Positions 32,734 to 41,236 of a stretch of DNA of 64,000 nucleotides are shown one piece after another (the first letter of the stretch is position 1; every line of letters starts with the position of its first letter). Where the stretch lies: assembly GCF_040045035.1 (NCBI RefSeq), contig NZ_JBDZDS010000013.1:50488-114487 (forward strand), given 5' to 3'. The translations under genes and the position numbers were made by a program. Under the pieces are notes generated by a model that was given only the letters and a program-made list of their open reading frames with translations, had not been told where the DNA came from and made no database searches. Source of the stretch: Pseudaminobacter sp040045035. GTDB lineage: Bacteria; Pseudomonadota; Alphaproteobacteria; Rhizobiales; Rhizobiaceae.

Positions 32734-34185
32734 TCAGGCTTCCACGCCGGCGCCGAGGCGGGCGAAGGAAACGCTGTTTCGGGATTTGAGCGATGCTGCG
32801 AGAACAAGGCCGATGACGCCGGCGATCAGCACCAGTCCCGGCAGGAAGACGGCAAGGAAGCCCCCGGCACCCGCTAGGTCGCCGAAGTTGGAGGCGATGA
32901 AGATCACCAGCGCCAGAAGGATCAGGCCGGTGATCGCCGGGATGATCCTGGTCACCAGTGCGCTCGGCTCAAGACCGGGATTGCGGCCGAAGAAGACCAC
33001 GATGGCAAAGGCCGTCAGCGCCATCAAAACCATGATGGCGAGCGTGCCGACATTCGTCAGCCACGAGAAGAGAGCCAGAACCGGGTCCTGACCAGTGAAG
33101 GCGAAAAGCCCGATGACGAGAACCGCGATGATCGTCTGGATGACCGAAGCGACATGCGGGCTCTGGTAGACCCGATGGGTAACGCCGATCGATTCCGGCA
33201 GCAGCTTTTCGCGGCCTGCAACATACATGTAGCGGGCAACGCCGTTGTGGAAGGCAAGCACGCTGGCGAACAGGCTGGTGACGAACAAGAGGTTCATGAT
33301 CGGAGGCAGCCAGGAGCCGACATAGCGCTCGGCCAGGCCGAAGAGGAAGGTGGTCGGATCGGCAAGCCCCTGCAGTTCCGGCACCAGCTTGTCGGCGCCC
33401 GCGCCGTTCACCATCAGCCATGAGGTGAACATGTAGAACAGGCCGATGATCAGCACGGAAATGTAGGTCGCACGCGGCACGGTCTTGTTTGGTTCGCGGG
33501 CTTCCTCGCTATAGATCGTGGTCGCCTCGAAGCCGATGAAGGCGGCAAAGCAGAAGAGAATGCCGATGGATGGCGAGCCGCTGAAGAAGGCGGTGGGCGT
33601 GAAGGACGAGAAGCCAAGACCGCTGTCACCGCCCTTGCCGAGGATCGCGACGTTGATGACCATCACGACCGCATATTCGAGGAGGACGAGAACGGTCAGG
33701 ATCTTGGCTGAAAGATCGACGCGGCGATAGCCGAGCACCGCCACCAGCGCGATGCCGATATAGGTCCAGACCCACCAGGGCAATTCCAGCCCGAGACTGG
33801 CGAAGAAGCCCGACGTGGCCGCGCCGAACAGGCCGAAGATGCCGATCTGCATGCAGTTATAGGCAAGGATGGCGATGAGAGCGGCGGCGCCTCCCATCAT
33901 GCCGCCAAGCCCCTGCGCGGTGTATGCATAGAAAGCGCCGGCGTTGCGGATATGCCGCGCCATCGCGACATAGCCGACCGCAAATAGTAGCAGCACGGTG
34001 GTGACCAGCAGGAAGCCTGCCGGAATGCCGGCACCGTTGCCGAGCATCATTGAAAGCGGCACGCCGCCTGCGACCGCCGTCAGCGGTGCGGCTGCCGAAA
34101 CCACGAGAAACGTGACCGCGCCGACACCAAGCGCATTCTTGCGCAGTTGGTTCGCCCCGGTCGCGGGCGAAGATTGACTGTCCAT
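32734..34185 (-). CDS. APC-superfamily amino acid/amine permease
   Basis: A 483-residue transporter from the ATG at 34185 with GGGGAG ahead; upstream in-frame codons lack a ribosome site. About 12 membrane segments are visible, with VVSAAAPLTAVAGGVPLSM in helix 1 and FIGFEATTIYSEEAREPNKT in the sixth-helix region. It is a close paralogue of the permease at 19163-20617, with most motifs identical. The gene is divergent from an IclR regulator 286 bases away, with a palindrome between them, and is probably cotranscribed with the aldehyde dehydrogenase. Confidence 0.88.
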   Translation of the reverse strand: MDSQSSPATGANQLRKNALGVGAVTFLVVSAAAPLTAVAGGVPLSMMLGNGAGIPAGFLLVTTVLLLFAVGYVAMARHIRNAGAFYAYTAQGLGGMMGGAAALIAILAYNCMQIGIFGLFGAATSGFFASLGLELPWWVWTYIGIALVAVLGYRRVDLSAKILTVLVLLEYAVVMVINVAILGKGGDSGLGFSSFTPTAFFSGSPSIGILFCFAAFIGFEATTIYSEEAREPNKTVPRATYISVLIIGLFYMFTSWLMVNGAGADKLVPELQGLADPTTFLFGLAERYVGSWLPPIMNLLFVTSLFASVLAFHNGVARYMYVAGREKLLPESIGVTHRVYQSPHVASVIQTIIAVLVIGLFAFTGQDPVLALFSWLTNVGTLAIMVLMALTAFAIVVFFGRNPGLEPSALVTRIIPAITGLILLALVIFIASNFGDLAGAGGFLAVFLPGLVLIAGVIGLVLAASLKSRNSVSFARLGAGVEA

Positions 34186-34299
34186 GTTTTCGCTCCCCTT
34201 TTTGGCAGCTTCTGCCATCTGCCCTTGGACGGTTCTCCAAAGGCCTCCTCCGTCGAAGCGAATTGAGACAGCGAATTTCCTCTTGCGCTCAGTCCTCAT

Positions 34300-34318
34300 C
34301 GGTTCATTATTTGAACCG
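34300..34318. promoter_or_regulatory. Palindrome in the permease/iclR divergent region, candidate IclR operator
   Basis: CGGTTCA-TTATT-TGAACCG has perfect 7-bp arms. It lies about midway in the 286-base divergent region between the APC permease and the IclR regulator. IclR-family proteins bind dyads of this size. The adjacent sequence (TTCAAATATAGACTTGCAAAG) is AT-rich, as expected for promoters. The rest of the region holds no gene. Confidence 0.55.
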
Positions 34319-34471
34319 TCGCTTCAAATATAGACTTGCAAAGGACGCATCGACCTGTCAAGTTATTTCGCATGTTAAGTATCCCAGTCTGATAGAATCG
34401 GCCACTCAGCGATCACCACAAGGGGACGGGCATCGGGAGACTTCAGGCGGCGCTCAGCAGCGGAGGAATTG

Positions 34472-35254
34472 ATGAGCACCATCGGAAAGGCGCTGACTTT
34501 GCTGGACGCGGTATCGCGCCTGGAAAAGGAAGTCGGGCTCACCGAGATCGCAAGGCACTGCGGGCTCGACAAGGCCACAGCGCGCCGCTTTCTCGTCGAA
34601 CTGGAGAAGCACGGCTTCGTCGAGCAGGACCCCGAAACCCGGCGCTATCGGATCGGCGGGGCGCCGGTGCGGCTTGCGCGCATCCGGGAGGCCCGTTTTC
34701 CCTATCTCAGCACCGCAGCCCCATTCGTCCGTGAACTGGCCGAGGCCTCGGGCGAAACCGTGCATCTGTCGGAATATGCCGCCGGCAGGCTTTCGACGAT
34801 CCTGGTGGAGGACTCGCCGCGCGCAAACCGAGTCATCGTCGAAGTCGGCAGCGTTCTGCCCTTTCATGCGACGGCTTCGGGCCTCGCCTTCCTCGCCTTC
34901 TGTCCGGCCAGGCAGCTGGAGGACCTGCTGTCCGCGCCGCTCGAAGCCTTCACCGAAAACACAGTCACCTCTGCAAACGACCTGCGCAGCCTGTTGGCCG
35001 AAACGGCGAGGCGCGGCTATTCGATCTGCCTGCAGGGCCTGGAAAGTGGCGTGATCAGCACGGCAGCACCGATAAAGGCGCCCAACAGCCTGCCCATCGG
35101 CACCATCGCGGTCGCCGCACCCTTGGTCCGCGCCGACGAGGCAACGATCCACCGGCTCGGATCGACCACTGCGGCCACCGCAAAACGCATTTCGGAAAAA
35201 TTCTTTGGACTTGAGCAGCTTGCTGCTCAGCCGCTGGCGAGGAGGGCCGGCTGA
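34472..35254 (+). CDS. IclR-family transcriptional regulator
   Basis: A 260-residue regulator from the ATG at 34472 with GGAGG five bases ahead. The N-terminal winged helix reads GLTEIARHCGLDKATARRFL, then VELEKHGFVEQ. The C-terminal effector domain shows SGETVHLSEYAAGRLSTI, ATASGLAFLAF and the ISTAAPIKA to TIAVAAPL stretch. It shares a TGATG junction with the UPF0261 gene, so regulator and downstream genes are cotranscribed. It probably controls this operon and the divergent permease-aldehyde dehydrogenase pair. Confidence 0.88.
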   Translation: MSTIGKALTLLDAVSRLEKEVGLTEIARHCGLDKATARRFLVELEKHGFVEQDPETRRYRIGGAPVRLARIREARFPYLSTAAPFVRELAEASGETVHLSEYAAGRLSTILVEDSPRANRVIVEVGSVLPFHATASGLAFLAFCPARQLEDLLSAPLEAFTENTVTSANDLRSLLAETARRGYSICLQGLESGVISTAAPIKAPNSLPIGTIAVAAPLVRADEATIHRLGSTTAATAKRISEKFFGLEQLAAQPLARRAG

Positions 35255-36507
35255 TGAATGCGATGAACCGTCTACCCAACATACTTGTCCTGGGAACGGG
35301 AGACACAAAGAGCGAGGAACTCGAATTCATGGCTTCCGTCATTCAGGAAGCCGGTGGCGTGCCGGTCATGGTAGACGTCAGCATTCTTGGCGATCCTCCC
35401 TACACGCCTGAATATTCGCGGCACGACGTTGCCGCCGCCATCGGCAAGACCATCGAGGCGATCGCGACAAGCGGCGACGAAAACAGCGCCATGGAACTGA
35501 TGGCGTCTGGTGCTGCCACCCTCGTCCGCAACCTCCATGAAGCCGGCCAGGTGGATGGCGTCATCGTCCTTGGCGGCTCGCTCGGCACCGACCTTGCGCT
35601 CGACGTCGCCGCCGTCCTGCCGCTCGGCGTGCCAAAATTCGTCGTATCGACCATCGCCTATTCGCATCTTCTGCCGCCGGAACGCATCGCGCCGGACCTG
35701 ATGATGATTCTGTGGGCCGGTGGGTTGTACGGACTGAACAGCATCTGCCGTTCGGTACTGTCGCAGGCCTGCGGCGCGGTCGTCGGCGCCGCCCGCTTCG
35801 GCATCAGGCCGAGCAGCGAGCGGCCGCTCATCGGCATGACCTCGCTGGGGTCGAGCTGCCTCAAATACATGAAATACCTCAAGCCCGAGCTGGAGCGCCG
35901 CGGCTACGACGTTGCCGTCTTCCACGCGACCGGCATGGGCGGTCGCGCCTTCGAGGCGATCGCCGCGCAGAAGGGCTTTGCCGCGGTCTTCGATTTCTGC
36001 ATTCAGGAGGTGAGCAACCATCACCATGGAACGGTGGTCACCTCCGGCCCGGACCGCATGGAAAATGCGGGCCGCGTCGGCATCCCTCAGCTCGTGGCGC
36101 CCGGCGCGGTCGACATGGTGGACCTGCAGGCCTGGCGCGAACTGCCCGCCGCCCTGGCCGACCGGCCTTATCACGCCCACAACCGCCTGATCGGCTCGGT
36201 CACCACCGCACCGGAAGGGCGGCGCGAGATCGCCCGCGTCATTGGGGGCAAGCTGGCCGGGACGAGTGCCGAAGTCGCCTTCATCCTGCCGCTCAAGGGC
36301 ATCCAGGAATGGGACCAGGAGAACGAGCCGCTGTACGAGCCCGAAGCGCTCGACGCCTTCATCGACGAGATGCGGCGCGCGGTTCCCGGGAGCGTCAGCC
36401 TGCACGAGGTGGACAGCCACATCAACGAGCTGGAATTTTCCGAAAAGGCGCTCGCCATCTTCGACGAATGGATCGCACGCGGCATCGTGCCCGGGGGCCG
36501 GCCATGA
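35254..36507 (+). CDS. Tm-1-like ATP-binding protein (UPF0261)
   Basis: A 417-residue protein of the UPF0261/Tm-1-like family. Family stretches are ILVLGTGDTKSEELEFM, VDGVIVLGGSLGTDLA, MTSLGSSCLKYMKYLKPEL, VFHATGMGGRAFE and GVPQLVAPGAVDMVD-like VGIPQLVAPGAVDMVD. The plant relative is the ATP-binding N-terminal part of tomato Tm-1; the bacterial function is not established. In Tm-1 and many bacteria it is joined to or neighbours a TIM-barrel partner, which I do not see here. It starts 1 base within the iclR stop and overlaps the HAD gene by 4 bases. Confidence 0.85.
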   Translation: MNAMNRLPNILVLGTGDTKSEELEFMASVIQEAGGVPVMVDVSILGDPPYTPEYSRHDVAAAIGKTIEAIATSGDENSAMELMASGAATLVRNLHEAGQVDGVIVLGGSLGTDLALDVAAVLPLGVPKFVVSTIAYSHLLPPERIAPDLMMILWAGGLYGLNSICRSVLSQACGAVVGAARFGIRPSSERPLIGMTSLGSSCLKYMKYLKPELERRGYDVAVFHATGMGGRAFEAIAAQKGFAAVFDFCIQEVSNHHHGTVVTSGPDRMENAGRVGIPQLVAPGAVDMVDLQAWRELPAALADRPYHAHNRLIGSVTTAPEGRREIARVIGGKLAGTSAEVAFILPLKGIQEWDQENEPLYEPEALDAFIDEMRRAVPGSVSLHEVDSHINELEFSEKALAIFDEWIARGIVPGGRP

Positions 36508-37151
36508 CCGGACGCGCGCTGATCCTCGATTTCGGCGGCGTCGTCACGCGCACGCTGTTCGAGACACATGACGTGACCGAACGCGCGCTAGGTCTTACCC
36601 CTGGCAGCCTGACATGGCGCGGGCCGTTCGATCCGGCAACCGATCCGGTCTGGGTGTCCATGCAGAAGCGCGAGATCACTGAGCGCGATTATTGGATGAC
36701 GCGCACCCGGGAGGTCGGTCGTCTCGTCGGCGAGGAATGGGTCGATATGAAAACCTTCGTGCAGCGCGCCCGCGGGGCCGATGCCGAACTCGCGCTGCGG
36801 CCGGAAGCACGCGATGCCATCCTCAAGGCGAAGGAGGCCGGCATCCGGCTCGCCATTCTCTCCAACGAGCTCGACCTGTTTTACGGCGTCGAGTTCCGCA
36901 AGCGCTTCCCGTTGATCGATCTCTTCGAGATCATCGTGGACGCCACCTACACCAAGATATTGAAGCCCGATCCCCGCGCGTATGAGCTTGCTCTGTCGGA
37001 GCTCGACCTGCCGCGCGAGGCCTGTGTCTTCGTCGACGACCAGAAGAAGAATATCGAGGGTGCGGAAGCGGTAAAACTTCCTTGCGTCCATTTCGATGTC
37101 ACCCGGCCTGCCGAGGGCTATGCGACAGCCCTCACGATGCTCGGCCTTTGA
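36504..37151 (+). CDS. HAD-superfamily hydrolase (phosphatase-like)
   Basis: A 215-residue HAD protein from the ATG overlapping the previous stop. Motif I is LILDFGGVVT with nucleophile Asp9; the second Asp of the usual DxD is Gly11, as in the FDFGGVL subgroup. Motif II is ILSNELDLFY, the motif III lysine is in KILKPDPRAY, and motif IV is CVFVDDQKKNIEGA. A helical cap lies between about 15 and 95. The substrate is unknown. Tight coupling to the UPF0261 ATP-binding protein suggests that the two act on one phosphorylated intermediate (inference). Confidence 0.84.
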   Translation: MTGRALILDFGGVVTRTLFETHDVTERALGLTPGSLTWRGPFDPATDPVWVSMQKREITERDYWMTRTREVGRLVGEEWVDMKTFVQRARGADAELALRPEARDAILKAKEAGIRLAILSNELDLFYGVEFRKRFPLIDLFEIIVDATYTKILKPDPRAYELALSELDLPREACVFVDDQKKNIEGAEAVKLPCVHFDVTRPAEGYATALTMLGL

Positions 37152-37168
37152 ACGGACAGGAACGAAAA

Positions 37169-38527
37169 ATGCGTGAAGCCAATTTCCTCATCGAGAACAA
37201 CGCCCGCCATCTGTGGCATCCAATGGCCCATCCGGCCGAAATGCAGGCGTCGCCGCCCCGGATCGTCAATGCCGGTGAAGGCGTCGAAATCACCGACATC
37301 CATGGCAAGCGCGTGCTCGATGCCGTCGGCGGGCTTTGGAACGTCAATCTCGGCTATTCCTGCGAGCCGGTGAAGGAGGCCATCCGCCAGCAGCTCGAGC
37401 AGCTTCCCTTTTACTCGACCTTCCGCGGCACCACCAATTCGCCGCTGATCGAGCTGTCCTACGAACTGGCTGAATGGTTCAAGGAAGATGGGCTGGTCCG
37501 CTCCTTCTACACCTCAGGCGGCTCCGATTCCGTGGAAACCTGCCTGCGTCTCGCCCGCCAGTACCACAAGCTGAACGGTCAGCCCGAGCGAACGAAATTC
37601 GTCGCGCTGAAGAAGGGCTATCACGGCACGCATTTCGGCGGCGCATCCGTCAACGGCAATTCCAACTTCCGCCGCAACTACGAGCCGCTGCTGCCCGGCG
37701 TCTTCCATCTTCCCTCGCCCTTCACCTACCGCAATCCCTTCGCGACCACAGACGGCGCGGAGATCGCCAAGGGCATCGCCCGCCTCTTCGAGGACGAGAT
37801 CGCCTTCCAGGGCTCGGACACGATCGCCGCGCTGATCATGGAGCCGGTTCTCGGCGCGGGCGGGGTGATCGTGCCGCACGAAACCTTCATGCCGCTGATG
37901 CGGGAGATCTGCGACCGCCACGGCATCCTGCTGATTGCGGACGAGGTGATCACCGCCTTTGGCCGCACAGGCGCCTGGACGGGCTCGCGCCTTTGGGGCG
38001 TCAAGCCCGACCTGATGTCCACCGCCAAGGCGATCACCAACGGCTATTTCCCGTTTGGCGCGGTGATGATTTCCGAAAGGGTCGCGCAGGCGTTCGAGAA
38101 CAACAAGGGCGCGATGGGTTCCATAGGCCATGGTTACACCTATTCCGGCCATCCGGTCGGCGCAGCAGCGGCGCTTGCCACGCTGAAGGAAACGAAGCGG
38201 CTTGACGTCGCCCCCAATGCAAAAGCGCGCGGCGAGGAACTGATCGCCGGCCTCAGCGAACTGCAGCAGCGTCATGAGCTGGTGGGCGATGTGCGCGGCA
38301 AGGGGCTGATGTGCGCGCTCGAACTCGTATCCGACAGGGAGAAAAAGACCGGCGCTGCGAAGGACGTGGTTCAGAAGGTCTACGATGTCGCCTATGAGGC
38401 GGGCGTCATGGTCCGCACCTCGGGCGTGAACGTCATCATCTCGCCGCCGCTCGTCATCACCGCCGCGGATGTCACCCGCATCGTCTCGGCGCTCGACGCC
38501 GGCCTCTCTGCGGCCGGAGGCAAATGA
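37169..38527 (+). CDS. Class III (omega) aminotransferase
   Basis: A 452-residue PLP enzyme from the ATG at 37169 with AGGA ahead. It has the aromatic N-terminal HLWHPMAHPAE, phosphate loop YTSGGSDSVET, KKGYHGTHFGG, the Asp of LLIADEVITAFGRTG and the Schiff-base lysine in STAKAITNGYFP. The overall look is that of putrescine/beta-alanine/taurine-type pyruvate transaminases. It follows the HAD gene by 17 bases and ends the iclR operon. With the aldehyde dehydrogenase across the divergent promoter it could convert an amine to an aldehyde and then an acid (inference). Confidence 0.88.
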   Translation: MREANFLIENNARHLWHPMAHPAEMQASPPRIVNAGEGVEITDIHGKRVLDAVGGLWNVNLGYSCEPVKEAIRQQLEQLPFYSTFRGTTNSPLIELSYELAEWFKEDGLVRSFYTSGGSDSVETCLRLARQYHKLNGQPERTKFVALKKGYHGTHFGGASVNGNSNFRRNYEPLLPGVFHLPSPFTYRNPFATTDGAEIAKGIARLFEDEIAFQGSDTIAALIMEPVLGAGGVIVPHETFMPLMREICDRHGILLIADEVITAFGRTGAWTGSRLWGVKPDLMSTAKAITNGYFPFGAVMISERVAQAFENNKGAMGSIGHGYTYSGHPVGAAAALATLKETKRLDVAPNAKARGEELIAGLSELQQRHELVGDVRGKGLMCALELVSDREKKTGAAKDVVQKVYDVAYEAGVMVRTSGVNVIISPPLVITAADVTRIVSALDAGLSAAGGK

Positions 38528-38607
38528 GCTCTACCAGGACCCGTGCACATCGTGCGGTGCGAACGCGTCTGGCTCCGGGTCGCGGACGGGCTTCTTGGCG
38601 GGCCGGA

Positions 38608-39096
38608 TCAGACGCCGAGCGTGGCGAGATCGTCCAGCATGTCGAGAAGCTTCTCGACCCGCTCCTTGCCGAACTTTGCCTCGAGCGTCGCATAGATAGC
38701 CCGGCTCTCGGGGCCGACCTCGGCAATCACCTTCATGCCCGCGGGCGCGATTTCCAGCAGCACCCGTCGGCCGTCGTCGGCGTCCTTGTGCTTGGAGATC
38801 AGGCCGCGCTCCTCGAGCGAGCGGATGATGCGCGTCAGGCTGGGGGCGAGAATAAACGCCTTCTCAGCCATCTCGGTGGCGTCGACCTGCCCGGACTCGG
38901 CGAGGATGCGGATCACCCGCCATTGCTGCTCGGTCAGTTCATGGCGCGCGAGCATGGGCCGGAAATGCCCCATCACCGCCTCGCGTGCCCTGAGAAGCGC
39001 TATCGGCAGCGAGCGGCGGGTATTGTGGGGAAGAAGGCCATCCGGCTCGGATGTTGCAGAGGTTTTCTGGCGGCTCATAGGTGCTCTATGCGGCAT
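38608..39096 (-). CDS. hpaR: MarR-family repressor HpaR
   Basis: A 162-residue MarR protein. The ATG at 39096 has AAGGG upstream; a second ATG 18 bases in is possible. The winged helix is VDATEMAEKAFILAPSLTRI, then IRSLEERGLISKHKDADDGR. The N-terminal RRSLPIALLRAREAVMGHF and HELTEQQWRVIRIL match HpaR, which represses the homoprotocatechuate operon. It is divergent from hpaF; a dyad over the hpa promoter is the presumed operator. Confidence 0.88.
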   Translation of the reverse strand: MPHRAPMSRQKTSATSEPDGLLPHNTRRSLPIALLRAREAVMGHFRPMLARHELTEQQWRVIRILAESGQVDATEMAEKAFILAPSLTRIIRSLEERGLISKHKDADDGRRVLLEIAPAGMKVIAEVGPESRAIYATLEAKFGKERVEKLLDMLDDLATLGV

Positions 39097-39149
39097 TTTT
39101 CACCCTTCCGCAATTACCGGCGCATCGAGGACCGGGGCTGAAATCCCGC

Positions 39150-39189
39150 TTGACAGCGCCGGGATTATTATTAACATGTTAAATAATGA
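39150..39189 (+). promoter_or_regulatory. hpa promoter with HpaR-type operator
   Basis: TTGACA at 39150-39155 is followed 16 bases on by TAACAT (39172-39177). The perfect palindrome TTAACATGTTAA (39171-39182), inside a wider AT-rich dyad (TTATTATTAACATGTTAAA, on to about 39189), covers the -10 region. MarR proteins bind such dyads. It lies 24 bases before the hpaF start and 69 before hpaR, so both genes could be controlled. Confidence 0.7.
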
Positions 39190-39212
39190 AAGCGAAGGGG
39201 ATCGGGCAAGAA

Positions 39213-39608
39213 ATGCCGCACTTCACGATCGAGTACTCGGCCAATCTGGACAAGCGCGTCGATTTCGAGCGCCTCTGCCGTGCCGTCCGCGACACGATCA
39301 TGGAGACCGGCCTGTTCGAGCTTGGCGCGGTGCGCGTGCGCACGATCCGCAGCGAGCATTATGCGGTTGCAGACCTTTTGCCGGAAAACGGTTTCATCGA
39401 CATGTCGTTTCGCATCGGCCGCGGCCGCTCCGACGACGAGAAGAAGCGAACTGGCGAGGCGATCTTCGCGACGGTCACGCGCGAGCTCGCGGGTCTTTTC
39501 GCCACGCCGCATTTCGCCCTCACCCTGGAAATCCGTGAGATCGACCCGCAGCTGAGCTGGAAGAAGAACGCCATCCATCCCCGGCTCCGCCAGGCCGACG
39601 CACGATAG
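39213..39608 (+). CDS. hpaF: 5-carboxymethyl-2-hydroxymuconate isomerase
   Basis: A 131-residue tautomerase-superfamily enzyme (HpaF/HpcD). Starting at the ATG at 39213 puts the catalytic Pro at position 2 (MPHFTIEYSANL), exposed after Met removal; an upstream in-frame ATG would bury it and is rejected. HpaF isomerises the product of HpaE to the 2-oxo-hex-3-ene form. It is the first gene of the hpa operon, 69 bases before hpaE. Confidence 0.9.
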   Translation: MPHFTIEYSANLDKRVDFERLCRAVRDTIMETGLFELGAVRVRTIRSEHYAVADLLPENGFIDMSFRIGRGRSDDEKKRTGEAIFATVTRELAGLFATPHFALTLEIREIDPQLSWKKNAIHPRLRQADAR

Positions 39609-39677
39609 GTCTTTCCAGTTCGCACCTCAAATTCCAGCGCGGCCCGCAGGGGTGGCGCGCCACGACCGGAGAATGAA

Positions 39678-41195
39678 ATGTCCAAACTCGATGAGAACAT
39701 CGCCAAGGCGGAAGGATTCCTCGCCCGCTTCCGCCAGCATGGCGTGCTCAACCACATCAACGGTGAGGCGGTTCCGGCGGTCGGCGGCGAAACGTTCGAA
39801 ACGATATCGCCCGTCGATCTGAAGCCGATCGCAAAGGTCGCCCTCGGCCGCGCCGCCGACGTCGACCTGGCCGCAAAGGCGGCCAAGCAGGCCTTCCCGG
39901 ACTGGGCCGGCATCTCCGGTGACGAACGCAAGAAGATCCTGCACAGGATCGCCGACGCCATCGTCGCGCGCGCAGAGGAAATCGCCTTCGTCGAGTGCAT
40001 GGATACGGGCCAGTCGCTCAAGTTCATGTCCAAGGCGGCCCTGCGTGGCGCCGAGAACTTCCGCTTCTTCGCCGACCGTGCCCCGGAGGCGCGCGACGGC
40101 AAGGTGCTGCGTGGCGGCAACCAGGTCAACATGACGACGCGCGTGCCCATCGGCCCGGTCGGCATCATCACGCCGTGGAACACGCCCTTCATGCTCTCCA
40201 CGTGGAAGATCGCGCCGGCGCTCGCTGCCGGCTGCACGGTCGTCCACAAGCCTGCCGAATTCTCGCCGCTCACAGCCCGGCTGCTCGTCGAGATCGCCGA
40301 GGAGGCGGGGCTGCCCAAGGGCGTGTGGAACCTCGTCAACGGTTTTGGCGAGGACGCCGGCAAGGCCTTGACCGAGCACCCGGCGATCAAGGCCATCGGC
40401 TTCGTGGGCGAAAGCCGCACGGGCTCGATGATCATGAAGCAGGGCGCCGACACGCTGAAGCGCGTCCACTTCGAACTCGGCGGCAAGAACCCCGTCGTCG
40501 TCTTCGCCGACGCCGACCTGGAGCGTGCGGCGGACGCGGCCGTCTTCATGATCTATTCGCTCAACGGCGAGCGCTGCACGTCCTCGTCGCGACTGCTGGT
40601 CGAGGAAAGCATCTACGACAGCTTCACCGCGAAGGTCGCCGAGAGGGCCAAGCGCATCAAGATCGGGCATCCGCTCGATCCCGAGACGGTCGTCGGCCCG
40701 CTCATCCATCCCGTGCACGAGAAGAAGGTGCTGGAATATATCGGCATCGGCCGCAATGAGGGCGCCACTGTCGCCGCAGGCGGCGAGAAGTTCGAGGGTC
40801 CGGGCGGCGGATGCTACGTCTCGCCCACGCTGTTTACCGGCGCCAACACCGGCATGCGCATTGCCCAGGAAGAGATTTTTGGCCCCGTGCTCACCGCCAT
40901 CCCCTTCAAGGACGAGGCGGAGGCCCTCGCGATCGCCAATGATGTCCGTTACGGCCTGGCGGGCTATCTCTGGACGTCGGACGTCACGCGCGCCTTCCGT
41001 TTCACCGACCATCTCGAAGCCGGGATGATCTGGGTGAATTCGGAGAATGTGCGCCACCTGCCGACCCCGTTCGGCGGCGTCAAGAATTCCGGCATCGGCC
41101 GCGACGGCGGCGACTGGTCCTTCGATTTCTACATGGAAACCAAGAACGTGGCATTCGTCAGCTCGGCGCATGCCATTCAGAGGCTCGGCGTCTGA
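39678..41195 (+). CDS. hpaE: 5-carboxymethyl-2-hydroxymuconate semialdehyde dehydrogenase
   Basis: A 505-residue ALDH. It shows cofactor motif IITPWNTPFMLSTWKIAPAL, FVGESRTGSM, general-base FELGGKNPV and catalytic Cys in NGERCTSSSR, which is typical of HpaE (ERCTSSSR). It oxidises the ring-cleavage semialdehyde to the dicarboxylate in the homoprotocatechuate pathway. The start has GGAGA ahead. It is distinct from the PuuC-type ALDH at 31180. A small GCGCGC hairpin lies just after the gene (41196-41212). Confidence 0.93.
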   Translation: MSKLDENIAKAEGFLARFRQHGVLNHINGEAVPAVGGETFETISPVDLKPIAKVALGRAADVDLAAKAAKQAFPDWAGISGDERKKILHRIADAIVARAEEIAFVECMDTGQSLKFMSKAALRGAENFRFFADRAPEARDGKVLRGGNQVNMTTRVPIGPVGIITPWNTPFMLSTWKIAPALAAGCTVVHKPAEFSPLTARLLVEIAEEAGLPKGVWNLVNGFGEDAGKALTEHPAIKAIGFVGESRTGSMIMKQGADTLKRVHFELGGKNPVVVFADADLERAADAAVFMIYSLNGERCTSSSRLLVEESIYDSFTAKVAERAKRIKIGHPLDPETVVGPLIHPVHEKKVLEYIGIGRNEGATVAAGGEKFEGPGGGCYVSPTLFTGANTGMRIAQEEIFGPVLTAIPFKDEAEALAIANDVRYGLAGYLWTSDVTRAFRFTDHLEAGMIWVNSENVRHLPTPFGGVKNSGIGRDGGDWSFDFYMETKNVAFVSSAHAIQRLGV

Positions 41196-41236
41196 GCGCG
41201 CGTTAAGCGCGCCCAACGCTCGTGGAGGAGACACTC

